From positions 58,488 to 122,487 of the forward strand of contig PMSN01000029.1 in assembly GCA_003167555.1 (NCBI GenBank): a stretch of DNA of 64,000 bases, given 5' to 3'. Origin of the DNA: Spartobacteria bacterium (lineage in GTDB: Bacteria > Verrucomicrobiota > Verrucomicrobiia > Chthoniobacterales > UBA10450). The translations under genes and the position numbers were made by a program. Under the pieces are notes generated by a model. It was not told where the DNA came from and searched no databases. It saw only the letters and a list, made by a program, of their open reading frames with translations. Within the stretch, counting starts at the first letter, position 1; each line of letters opens with the position of its first letter. Positions 43,071 to 51,053 of this stretch are shown one piece after another.

Positions 43071-44020
43071 CCTACGCCTTTTTCATTCTTTGCCTGTGGA
43101 CAGTCTCGTTCTTTTTCGCCGGGATCGAAGCCGGCTTGCTCTCGATCAATCCGGTCCGGCTCCGTCATCACGTCAAGCAGCGACAGTCCTCTGCCTTGCG
43201 CCTCGATCGCTTGACGAAACGGCCGGAGCGCCTGCTCATCACTGTCCTGCTCATTACGAACCTGGCGGACATCCTGGGGTTGCTTCTCCTCACGAAACTG
43301 CTTGTCGCTTCGTTCGGCGCGGCCGGATTTCTCTGGGCGATCCTGATCGCGCTTCCGATCTATCTTTTCGTCCTCGCCGTATTGCCGAAGTCGCTCTTCC
43401 GGCGATTCCCATTTCGCGCGCTCGCAGCCCTGGCCGGCGTGCTCGAAGCCATTTCGCTCGCGCTCTGGCCTGTCCTCGAAATTGGCGAGCGAGCCGGCCG
43501 CTTTCTCATCCCTCGCCGCGGCAGCGAATCAGCGCGTCTTTTCATCGCCCGCGAAGAGCTGAAACAGATCGCCGTGCAGAGCGAGCGCGAAGGTTCGCTT
43601 ACTTCGACCGAGCGCGCCATGATCCACAACGTCGTCGATTTTCGAAACGTGAAAGCGTCCGACGTGATGGTGCCGCTGGACAAAGCGGTCACGATCCGGC
43701 CCGACGCCTCCATCGACGAAACCTTGCAATTGAGCGCGAAAGCCGGCGTCGATCGGCTCCCGGTGATTTCACAAGGCCAGGCGGTGGGAATCGTGAACGT
43801 CTTCGATATCCTGCTCGACAAAACGCCGCGCCAATCGCTCGCCAATTACACGCGGAGAATTGTCATCGCCGGTGAGAGCGAGCCCGCCTATCGAATCATT
43901 CAGCGCCTGCGGGCCGCGCGTCTCGGCCTGGCCGCGGTGATTGATTCGCAGAAGAACCTGATCGGCATCGTCACCGGCGAAGACACGATCAAGCGCCTGG
44001 TGCAGGTCGGCGGCTTCTAG
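43067..44020 (+). CDS. Second CNNM/CBS protein lacking the CorC_HlyC domain
   Basis: 317 aa from ATG 43067 (ATGA overlap). Same layout as the preceding protein (AFFILCLWTVSFFFAGIEAG; CBS pair with VKASDVMVPLDKAVTIRPDA and VDRLPVISQGQAVGIVNVFD), but it stops after the CBS pair at IVTGEDTIKRLVQVGGF. The pair probably forms a hetero-oligomeric transporter, as seen for adjacent YrkA/YhdP-type genes. Its 3' end overlaps the convergent GH15 gene by 32 bp. Confidence 0.9.
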   Translation: MTYAFFILCLWTVSFFFAGIEAGLLSINPVRLRHHVKQRQSSALRLDRLTKRPERLLITVLLITNLADILGLLLLTKLLVASFGAAGFLWAILIALPIYLFVLAVLPKSLFRRFPFRALAALAGVLEAISLALWPVLEIGERAGRFLIPRRGSESARLFIAREELKQIAVQSEREGSLTSTERAMIHNVVDFRNVKASDVMVPLDKAVTIRPDASIDETLQLSAKAGVDRLPVISQGQAVGIVNVFDILLDKTPRQSLANYTRRIVIAGESEPAYRIIQRLRAARLGLAAVIDSQKNLIGIVTGEDTIKRLVQVGGF

Positions 44021-45791
44021 GCGCTGCCTCCCCGCCGCTCAAAATCCGGGCCGTGTTGACGAGCGCCACGTGCGTAAAGGCTTGCGGGAAATTGCCGAGC
44101 TGGCGTTTTTGTTTCGGATCGTATTCCTCGGAGAGGAGGCCGAGGTCGTTCCGCAAATCCAGCAGGCGTTCGAACAAATCTCGCGCTTCGGTCGTTCGCC
44201 CTAGGAGATGCAGGCAATTCGCCAGCCAGAATGAGCACGGCAGAAAAACTCCTTCCTTTCCTGGCAAACCGTCGACCTTGTTTTTCTCCGGGCGATAACG
44301 CACGACGAAGCCGTCGTCCATCAATTCGCGCTGGATCGCTTCGATCGTGTTGCGCACGCGCTCATCGGAAACAGGCAGAAACCCTACCAGCGGCATCATG
44401 AGCAAGCTCGCATCGAGCTGCTCCGATCCATAAATTTGGGTGAACGCTTTTTTCTCGCTGCTGTAACCCTGCGCGCACACCTGCTCGTGGATTTCGTCTC
44501 GAATTTTCTGCCAGCGCTCAAGATTTTCGCCGGCCGCGCAATTGCAGTGGTCGATCAACTTCACCGCGCGATCGAACGCCACCCACGCCATCATCTTGGA
44601 ATGCGTGAACTGCTGACGCCCGCCGCGCATCTCCCAGATTCCCTCATCCGGCTCCTCCCATTTAGTCTCCAGAAAATTCATGAGCGCGGCCTGAAGATTC
44701 CAGTCGTTCTCGTCGGTTTCGATTCCCCCGCGATGAGCGCGATACATGGAATCGAGGACCTCGCCGTAAACATCGAGCTGGAACTGGTTCGACGCGGCGT
44801 TCCCGATGCGAACGGGGCGTGAATTCTCGTAGCCGCTCAGCCAGTCGAGCTCGAGTTCCTCGAGACGGCGCTCGCCCCGCACGCCGTACATGATTTGCAT
44901 TTGCGCCGCGCTCCCCGCGACCGCGCGCAAGAGCCATTCGCGCCACGAAGCCGCTTCCTCCACGTAGCCCGCCTCCGTCAACGCCACGAGCGTGAACGTC
45001 GCGTCGCGCAACCAGCAATAACGGTAATCCCAGTTGCGCACGCCGCCGATCTCCTCCGGCAACGAAGTCGTCGCCGCCGCGACGATCCCGCCGGTGGGCG
45101 CATAGGTGAGTCCCTTCAAGGTAATGAGCGAGCGCACTACCGCGTCGCGCCACGGCTCGCTATCGCGGCAGCGCTGCGACCAATCGCTCCAGTACTTGAT
45201 CGTCTCCTGTAGCGCATGTTCCGGGTTGATCGCGCGCGGCGGTTCTTCGTGAGACGCGAACCATGTCAGCACGAATGGCACGCGTTCGCCTTTCGCCACG
45301 GTAAACTCCGCGACCGTGGTCAAATCTTCACCGCGTGTTTCGATGGGCGTGCGCAGGATGAGCGCGTCCGGTCCCGCGATCACTTCCAGGCCGCCATGCT
45401 TTTTGCGCACCCAGGGAATGATGCGGCCGTAATCGAAGCGAATGATCAGTTCCATCTTCATTTCGACTTTGCCGCTCAGCCCTTCGACGATCCGGACAAA
45501 GTCCGGGTTCTCGCCGCGCGGCGGCATGAAATCGATCAAACGCACGGCGCCGCTTGCCGTCTCGATTTCCGTTTCGAGCACCAGCGTCTCGCCGCGATAA
45601 CGCCGCCGCGTCGTCTTGATTTCCTCCGCCGGCGTAAACCGCCACCGTCCGTTTTTCCCATTCCCCAGCAGCGCCGCGAAACACGCCCCCGAATCGAAGC
45701 GCGGGAAACAAAGCCAATCCACGCATCCGTCGCGGCTGACGAGCGCGCCCGTCTGTGTGTCGCTCAGGAATGCGTAATCTTCGATTTTCAT
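43989..45791 (-). CDS. Glycoside hydrolase family 15 (glucoamylase/trehalase type)
   Basis: 600 aa, cytosolic. N-terminal beta domain (DYAFLSDTQTGALVSRDGCV-DWLCFPRFDSG) and C-terminal (alpha/alpha)6 barrel: NWDYRYCWLRDATFTLVALT, EEPDEGIWEMRGGRQQFTHS (catalytic Glu region) and SEEYDPKQKRQLGNFPQAFT. This two-domain bacterial type includes trehalases and glucoamylases, so the substrate may be trehalose or alpha-glucans. Confidence 0.92.
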   Translation of the reverse strand: MKIEDYAFLSDTQTGALVSRDGCVDWLCFPRFDSGACFAALLGNGKNGRWRFTPAEEIKTTRRRYRGETLVLETEIETASGAVRLIDFMPPRGENPDFVRIVEGLSGKVEMKMELIIRFDYGRIIPWVRKKHGGLEVIAGPDALILRTPIETRGEDLTTVAEFTVAKGERVPFVLTWFASHEEPPRAINPEHALQETIKYWSDWSQRCRDSEPWRDAVVRSLITLKGLTYAPTGGIVAAATTSLPEEIGGVRNWDYRYCWLRDATFTLVALTEAGYVEEAASWREWLLRAVAGSAAQMQIMYGVRGERRLEELELDWLSGYENSRPVRIGNAASNQFQLDVYGEVLDSMYRAHRGGIETDENDWNLQAALMNFLETKWEEPDEGIWEMRGGRQQFTHSKMMAWVAFDRAVKLIDHCNCAAGENLERWQKIRDEIHEQVCAQGYSSEKKAFTQIYGSEQLDASLLMMPLVGFLPVSDERVRNTIEAIQRELMDDGFVVRYRPEKNKVDGLPGKEGVFLPCSFWLANCLHLLGRTTEARDLFERLLDLRNDLGLLSEEYDPKQKRQLGNFPQAFTHVALVNTARILSGGEAAPRSRRPAPGA

Positions 45792-45821
45792 CAGGTCGAC
45801 ACCACCAAGGCTTTTTTGTCG

Positions 45822-46313
45822 TTAGGCGGCGCTTGATTCGGCCAGCTTCGCGATGCCGTCGCGCGTGAGACGAAACACCGTCCACTCCGTCTTCGGTTCC
45901 GCACCGAGCTTCCGATAGAACTGGATCGCCGGGTCGTTCCAATCGAGCACCGCCCACTCCATTCGTCCGCACCCGCGCTCTTGCGCGATTTTTGCCAACT
46001 GCACGAGCAACGACCGGCCATATCCCTTCCCGCGCGCGGCTGGTCGCACAAAAAGATCTTCGAGATAAAGTCCGGGGCGGCCGAGCCAGGTCGAGAAGTT
46101 GTAGAAATAAACCGCGAACCCAACCGGCGCGTCCTCCTCGAGCGCGAGCAACACTTCGGCCGACGGTTTCGATCCAAAAAGAACTTCGCGCAAACCTGCT
46201 TCGGTCGCGACGACCGCAGCGGGCTCGCGTTCGTACCCAGCCAGCTCGCGAATGAGATTGAGAATGACTGGTACATCCTGCGCCGTCGCCGATCGAATTT
46301 CGAAGTTTGTCAT
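45822..46313 (-). CDS. GNAT family N-acetyltransferase
   Basis: 163 aa of the diamine/SAT-like GNAT branch: EIRSATAQDVPVILNLIREL-AGYE, VGFAVYFYNFSTWLGRPGLY-LEDLFVRPAARGKGYGRSLL (acetyl-CoA loop RGKGYG), RMEWAVLDWNDPAIQFYRKL-GAEP. By motif it resembles spermidine/thialysine acetyltransferases. Substrate uncertain. Confidence 0.9.
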   Translation of the reverse strand: MTNFEIRSATAQDVPVILNLIRELAGYEREPAAVVATEAGLREVLFGSKPSAEVLLALEEDAPVGFAVYFYNFSTWLGRPGLYLEDLFVRPAARGKGYGRSLLVQLAKIAQERGCGRMEWAVLDWNDPAIQFYRKLGAEPKTEWTVFRLTRDGIAKLAESSAA

Positions 46314-46347
46314 GACGATAGCATTCCGATCTTCAAGGAGCCGCTAC

Positions 46348-47874
46348 TCAGGGCGCAGCAGGCTCAAGCCTATAGATTGTAAACTCCGGAGTCTCCTCGA
46401 CAAGCGTGGCGCTCGTCGCCAGCCGCTCGGCGAATTCACGATAATATTTCAGCCACCATTGCGTGCCGGCATAGAAAACAAGATGGGTCGCGCCGCGCTT
46501 CCGCAACTTCTCCAGATTGGCGATCACTTGCGCGCTATCGAGTGGATTCCCCTGGTAAATGCCGTCCTCCAGGAAGTGCCAGCCCTTTCGATGCGCGTAA
46601 TAGAAAACGGTCGGATCGCCATCGTCCGCGGCGACGATCAACGCGTTGTTGGTCGTGGCCTCCTGCAATTCGAGTCCGAGATTTCGAAGTCCGGCCGCGG
46701 CTGGGCGATAGAACGTTTGGACACAGAAATACGAGGAAACCGCGAACGATGTCGCGAGCAGAACGCCGCCCAGCGCGAGAACCGCGCGCGGAATTTGCAG
46801 CCGTGCTCCGATCCATTCGCAAGCGCAGCCGGCAAAGACCGCCGCGATCGGGATCAGCGGAAGCTGATACCATTGATGGCGGTTCCCATACCCGACGAAG
46901 AAAACGAACAGCACCATCGCCACGAACCACCAGTGAAAGAGCCACGCGTATTTTCCGCGCGGCAGCGCGAACCCGCCCACGATCGCCAGCGCGAAAAGTC
47001 CCAGCGTCAAACTCGAAAGCGCCGTCTGCTGCGCGATTTTCCAATACCACGCTGCGTCCATGATTCGAAAACCGCCGCCACCGAAAAAGTGATACGGATA
47101 AAACGTCACCGCGATCCTATGCGCGTGCCAGTACCAGATGGCAGATGGAACGAGTGCGATCAGTGCAAAGAGCCAAAGCTCCCAGCGCGTGAGTAAACCC
47201 TGTAGCGGCGATCTCTGACCGCCGACCTCGCCTTGTCTCCGGCGGTCAGAGACCGCCGCTACCGCCAGATAAAGCAACGGCGCGCCAATCACCGCTGTCG
47301 GCAGTTTGATCAACAGCGAAAGCGAAATCAAAAGCGCCGACGCCATCAGCGACCGCCGATCGTTCCGCTCGCTCCAATCCAGAAAACAATACATGCCCAC
47401 CAGCGCCAGACTGAGCGACGGAACGTCTGGCATAAACGCGCGACTCGCGACGATACTGAGCGGCGCGAACGCGTAGAAAAACGTCGCCCACGCCGCCGCC
47501 ACCGCGCCGAAGACCCGCCGTACGAGCAGAAAGAAAAACGGCAACGCCGCCGCGAAGAAAACCACGCCCTGAATCCGTCCGATCCATTCCTGGACTCCGA
47601 GCACCTTGTAAAAAAGCGCGGCGACAAGCGGCAGAATCGGGAACTCCGTTCCCACGTATCCAGCTTCGTTTCCCGCCCAATCGATCTGCGGCCGGGTGAA
47701 ATGAAAACCGTTCTCGAAAAAATTTCTCGCGATCGCGGCCACGTCGCTTTGCCGCCAGCTCCAGGGATCGATGAACGGTTGATCGATCTGGATCAACCGC
47801 ACCACCACGGCGGCGAGCACGATGGGAACCAAAAAATAACCGGCCCGGTGCGCAAGAAAAGATGGACGAGACAT
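46348..47874 (-). CDS. GT39-type membrane glycosyltransferase with in-frame repeat insertion
   Basis: 508 aa from ATG 47874. About ten helices; first periplasmic loop with the ArnT/PMT-type motif IDPWSWRQSDVAAIARNFFE, then YVGTEFPILPLVAALFYKVL. It uses polyprenyl-phosphate sugars. The segment SDRRRQGEVGGQRSPLQG (about residues 204-224) in the loop between helices is encoded by a hairpin repeat (47201-47262) also found outside genes. The C-terminal soluble part (ALIVAADDGDPTVFYYAHRK) is typical. Confidence 0.85.
   Translation of the reverse strand: MSRPSFLAHRAGYFLVPIVLAAVVVRLIQIDQPFIDPWSWRQSDVAAIARNFFENGFHFTRPQIDWAGNEAGYVGTEFPILPLVAALFYKVLGVQEWIGRIQGVVFFAAALPFFFLLVRRVFGAVAAAWATFFYAFAPLSIVASRAFMPDVPSLSLALVGMYCFLDWSERNDRRSLMASALLISLSLLIKLPTAVIGAPLLYLAVAAVSDRRRQGEVGGQRSPLQGLLTRWELWLFALIALVPSAIWYWHAHRIAVTFYPYHFFGGGGFRIMDAAWYWKIAQQTALSSLTLGLFALAIVGGFALPRGKYAWLFHWWFVAMVLFVFFVGYGNRHQWYQLPLIPIAAVFAGCACEWIGARLQIPRAVLALGGVLLATSFAVSSYFCVQTFYRPAAAGLRNLGLELQEATTNNALIVAADDGDPTVFYYAHRKGWHFLEDGIYQGNPLDSAQVIANLEKLRKRGATHLVFYAGTQWWLKYYREFAERLATSATLVEETPEFTIYRLEPAAP
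47201..47262. repeat. Inverted repeat (CTGTAGCGGCGGTCTCTGAC family) inside a gene
   Basis: TGTAGCGGCGATCTCTGACC-GCCG...CGGCGGTCAGAGACCGCCGC-TAC, 62 bp. It lies within the GT39 coding sequence without breaking its frame. The single-arm copy at 35946-35970 is intergenic. Confidence 0.88.
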
Positions 47875-48017
47875 GCTTGAGCTGGCGCCGCTCGGTTCGG
47901 TCGGCGCGGCTTTCGCACCATACTGCGCTGGAGCGCTCTGGCTAGAAAACCGTTCGCGTCTTGACAAACAGCCTCGTTAAAGTCAATCGAGTAACAGGCG
48001 CTCGGCCCCATTCCGGA

Positions 48018-48545
48018 ATGAAAACAGTCGTTGTCTTCTTCGTTTTTTTCCTTGCGGTGGTTTGCGCGCGCTCCGTGCGGGCGGAAGAGCCGCAGCATTT
48101 CGAGGTCGTCGATTTTTCGAAATTGATGCCGTTCTTGCCCGAGGCCCCGGCCGGTTGGACCGCGGACAAACCGGACGGCACCACCGACGATGTGAGCGGT
48201 GTTAAAATCACGAGCGTTCATCGCGATTACAAGAAAGGCGCCGCTGACAACGCGCCCACTACTTCCATCAGTATTCTCGATTCGGCGGCTAATCCCGATT
48301 ACGTCACGTCCACGACTGCCGCCTGGAACATGAACGTCTCCACCCCCGAGGGCTACACGAAGGCGCTCACGATTGAGGGCATGCCGGGTTTCGAGACTTT
48401 CGAGAACGAAGGAAAAGTAGGCACGCTCTGGCTGGTCGTGGCCAAGCGCTATATTTTGCAAATCGAGACGCGAGATCAGGACCCCAAAGATCTCCAGGAG
48501 TGGCTCAAGCGCGTCGACCTAAAAAAACTGACGGAAGTAAAGTAA
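48018..48545 (+). CDS. Secreted hypothetical protein
   Basis: 175 aa from ATG 48018, with signal peptide KTVVVFFVFFLAVVCARSVR-A. The mature protein (MPFLPEAPAGWTADKPDGTT; VHRDYKKGAADNAPTTSISI; MNVSTPEGYTKALTIEGMPG-FETF; LWLVVAKRYILQIETR) has an alternating beta pattern. I do not recognise a named family. A 174-bp inverted-repeat element begins 15 bp after the stop. Confidence 0.7.
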   Translation: MKTVVVFFVFFLAVVCARSVRAEEPQHFEVVDFSKLMPFLPEAPAGWTADKPDGTTDDVSGVKITSVHRDYKKGAADNAPTTSISILDSAANPDYVTSTTAAWNMNVSTPEGYTKALTIEGMPGFETFENEGKVGTLWLVVAKRYILQIETRDQDPKDLQEWLKRVDLKKLTEVK

Positions 48546-48560
48546 CCCGTCGATCGCGGG

Positions 48561-48734
48561 GTCATCCCGAGCCGCGCAGACCGGGACCGCGACCACGTGA
48601 GGAGCGTTGACCTCACCCGTGCAAATTGCGCCATCTCAAAACACCATGCGTGACCTGACGGTTCCGTGTGATGGAACGCGAAAGCGGTAGAGCGCTTGCG
48701 AGATCCCTCGCCGTCTGCCGCGGCTCGGGATGAC
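48561..48734. repeat. Element with terminal inverted repeats of the GTCATCCCGAGCCGCG family, copy 3 (degenerate)
   Basis: Starts GTCATCCCGAGCCGCGCAGA and ends with GCCGCGGCTCGGGATGAC. The arms diverge after about 21 bp and carry small indels. It lies in the 283-bp region upstream of thrS. Confidence 0.85.
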
Positions 48735-48789
48735 ACGCGGTGAAACGCCCCTTGCAGGACCGGTTCAACACAGGCGTCACTTTCTTTTT

Positions 48790-48820
48790 GTCATTCCGAG
48801 CGAAGTCGAGGAACCTCTCG
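48790..48820. repeat. Solitary arm of the GTCATTCCGAGCGAAGTCGA family
   Basis: GTCATTCCGAGCGAAGTCGA-GGAACCTCTCG, ending eight bases before the thrS start codon. It therefore lies in the thrS leader. Confidence 0.85.
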
Positions 48821-48828
48821 CCGTAACC

Positions 48829-50904
48829 ATGGCTGACGACCGCAAAACTCTAGAGCAACGCGCCCAGATGACCGACATCGAGCGCTTACGGCACTCTGCT
48901 GCCCACGTGCTGGCGACCGCCATTCTCAAGATCTGGCCCGAGGCCCAATTCGCCGCGGGTCCTCCGGTCGAGAACGGTTTCTACTACGACCTCGAACTCG
49001 ACCACCGCATCTCGCCCGAAGATTTCGAAAAGATCGAGGCCGAGATGAAAAAGGAAACCAAAGCGAACCATGTCTTCGAGCGCGTAGTTCTGCCGCGCGA
49101 CGAGGCCCTCTCCATGGCCCAACGTGGTGTCCTTGGTGCCCTTGGGGAGAGACCTTCTCCCTCGAAATTCAAGCTCGATATCATCCAGAACATTCCCGAG
49201 GGCGAAGAGATCTCGCTCTATCGCAACGGCGAATTCACCGATCTCTGCGCCGGCCCGCACGTCATGCGCACCGGCAACGTCGGCGCGTTCAAGCTCACCC
49301 ACGTCGCCAGCGCCTACTACAAAGGCGACGAAAAGAACCCGCAGCTCCAGCGCATCTACGGCACCGCCTTCAAGAACAAGACCCAGCTCGACGAATACTT
49401 CGCCATGCTCGAGGAAGCGAAGAAGCGCGACCACCGCAAGCTCGGTAAGGAACTAGAGCTATTCACCTTCGACGACGACGTCGGCCCCGGCCTGCCGCTC
49501 TGGCTCCCGCGCGGCGCCGCCATCATAGAAGAGCTTGAGAAGCTCGCTAAGGAGACTGAATTCGCCGCGGGCTATCAGCGCGTGCGGACAACTAATCTAG
49601 CCCGTGAAAGCTTATATTTAAAAAGTGGTCACCTTCCCTACTACAAGGAATCAATGTTCCCTCCAATGATTGTGAGGAAGGGAGAGGAATTCCGAACTTA
49701 TTTCGAGAATTGGGAAAAAGAGCAGAATCGTCTTCACGAAGACACAGCATCGATCTTCTTGCCCGATATCAAAGATCCTGAGGTGCGCGCCAAGATAGGC
49801 GGCATGAGCACTGATGAGATGAATCGTTGGATTGAACAACGCATCGCCGGCATGGGCCAAGAAGCAGTCAATGAATTCAATAGGATGGCTGTAGACAATT
49901 TCATTCCTACTCTGATGATGGGGCAAGTCGCTCCGGTTGAAGATCGCTATTACTTGAAGGCGATGAACTGCCCGCATCACCATAAGCTTTTCGCTGCGTT
50001 GCCGCGCAGTTATCGCGACCTTCCGCTGCGACTAGCCGAGTACGGAACATGTCATCGTTACGAGCAGAGCGGCGAGTTGTTCGGCCTCATGCGCGTGCGC
50101 TCTTTGCAGATGAACGACGCCCACATCTACTGCACGCCCGAGCAGTTCGAAACCGAGTTCAATGCCGTGAACGAAATGTATCTGAAATACTTCAAGCTTT
50201 TCGGGATCGAGAAATATCTGATGCGCTTCTCGACCCACGATCCAGCCAAGCTGGGACAAAAATTTGTCGATGAGCCGGAGCTTTGGAAGCAAACCGAAGA
50301 GATGACGCGAAACGTGCTCAAGAATTCCGGAATCAATTTCGTCGAAGTACCGAACGAAGCCGCCTTTTACGGACCAAAGATCGACGTCCAAGCCTGGAGC
50401 GCCATCGGCCGCGAGTTTTCCATCGCGACCAACCAGGTCGATTTCGCGCAGCCGCGCCGCTTCAATCTCGTTTACAAAGACCGCGACAACACCGAGAAGA
50501 CACCGCTCTGCATCCATCGCGCACCGCTCGGCACGCACGAGCGTTTCATCGGCTTCCTCATCGAGCATTACGCCGGCAACTTCCCGCTCTGGCTCGCGCC
50601 CGAGCAGGTCCGCATCCTTCCCATCGGCGATGAAGCTCCATTGCTCGACTACGCGCGTGCAATTCAGAACGAGCTGCGCGCCCACCAAGTCCGCGCCGAG
50701 CTCGACGCCAGCAGCGATCACATCAAAGCCAAGATTGCCAACGCCGAGCAAATGAAAGTCCACACCATGCTTGTCCTAGGTAATCGCGACCTCGAAGCCA
50801 GTGCTGTCAGCGTGCGAATTCACGGAAAAGGCAACGTCGGCGCCAGACCGCGCGCGGAAGTTATTGCCGACCTTTTATTATCGATCAAAGAACGAAAAGC
50901 CTGA
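48829..50904 (+). CDS. thrS: Threonyl-tRNA synthetase, no TGS domain, large insertion
   Basis: 691 aa class II synthetase. The N-terminal TGS domain is absent: the protein opens with the editing domain (RHSAAHVLATAILKIWPEAQ; HxxxH at about 22-26; YRNGEFTDLCAGPH). The catalytic core has AMNCPHHHKLFAA (zinc Cys), YRYEQSGELFGLMRVRSLQM-type motif 2 and LGTHERFIGFLIEHY motif 3, followed by a complete anticodon-binding domain. Between FPPM and EDRYYLKAMNC there are about 90 extra residues (281-370), encoded by AT-richer DNA. Start ATG 48829 is set by homology; upstream frame is repeat sequence. Confidence 0.95.
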   Translation: MADDRKTLEQRAQMTDIERLRHSAAHVLATAILKIWPEAQFAAGPPVENGFYYDLELDHRISPEDFEKIEAEMKKETKANHVFERVVLPRDEALSMAQRGVLGALGERPSPSKFKLDIIQNIPEGEEISLYRNGEFTDLCAGPHVMRTGNVGAFKLTHVASAYYKGDEKNPQLQRIYGTAFKNKTQLDEYFAMLEEAKKRDHRKLGKELELFTFDDDVGPGLPLWLPRGAAIIEELEKLAKETEFAAGYQRVRTTNLARESLYLKSGHLPYYKESMFPPMIVRKGEEFRTYFENWEKEQNRLHEDTASIFLPDIKDPEVRAKIGGMSTDEMNRWIEQRIAGMGQEAVNEFNRMAVDNFIPTLMMGQVAPVEDRYYLKAMNCPHHHKLFAALPRSYRDLPLRLAEYGTCHRYEQSGELFGLMRVRSLQMNDAHIYCTPEQFETEFNAVNEMYLKYFKLFGIEKYLMRFSTHDPAKLGQKFVDEPELWKQTEEMTRNVLKNSGINFVEVPNEAAFYGPKIDVQAWSAIGREFSIATNQVDFAQPRRFNLVYKDRDNTEKTPLCIHRAPLGTHERFIGFLIEHYAGNFPLWLAPEQVRILPIGDEAPLLDYARAIQNELRAHQVRAELDASSDHIKAKIANAEQMKVHTMLVLGNRDLEASAVSVRIHGKGNVGARPRAEVIADLLLSIKERKA
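49669..49938 (+). other. Insertion within thrS of lower GC content
   Basis: Residues 281-370 of ThrRS (from IVRKGEEFRTYFENWEKEQN to FIPTLMMGQVAPV). By my count 49681-49740 has 25 of 60 G/C, far below the flanking coding sequence. The AT-richer stretch seems to begin about 80 bp earlier (about 49590). The frame is intact. Confidence 0.7.
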
Positions 50905-51053
50905 AACCCTCGAACGCGCCCCACTTCGGGGACTGACCAAAACAATCTCTTTTTTCCTGGGCTGGAACAGTCGCATCTGCGGACAGGCCCTCCCCAGGCA
51001 AATCTCGCTAACCGGAGCGAGTGACCTCGCCGGGCGCTGTTCTTTCCAGGAAT

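Noticed and set aside
48790..48830. Frame extension of ThrRS upstream through VIPSEVEEPL
   Set aside because: These residues are the translated GTCATTCCGAGCGAAGTCGA repeat, which gives the same peptide at other loci; it is not part of the protein.
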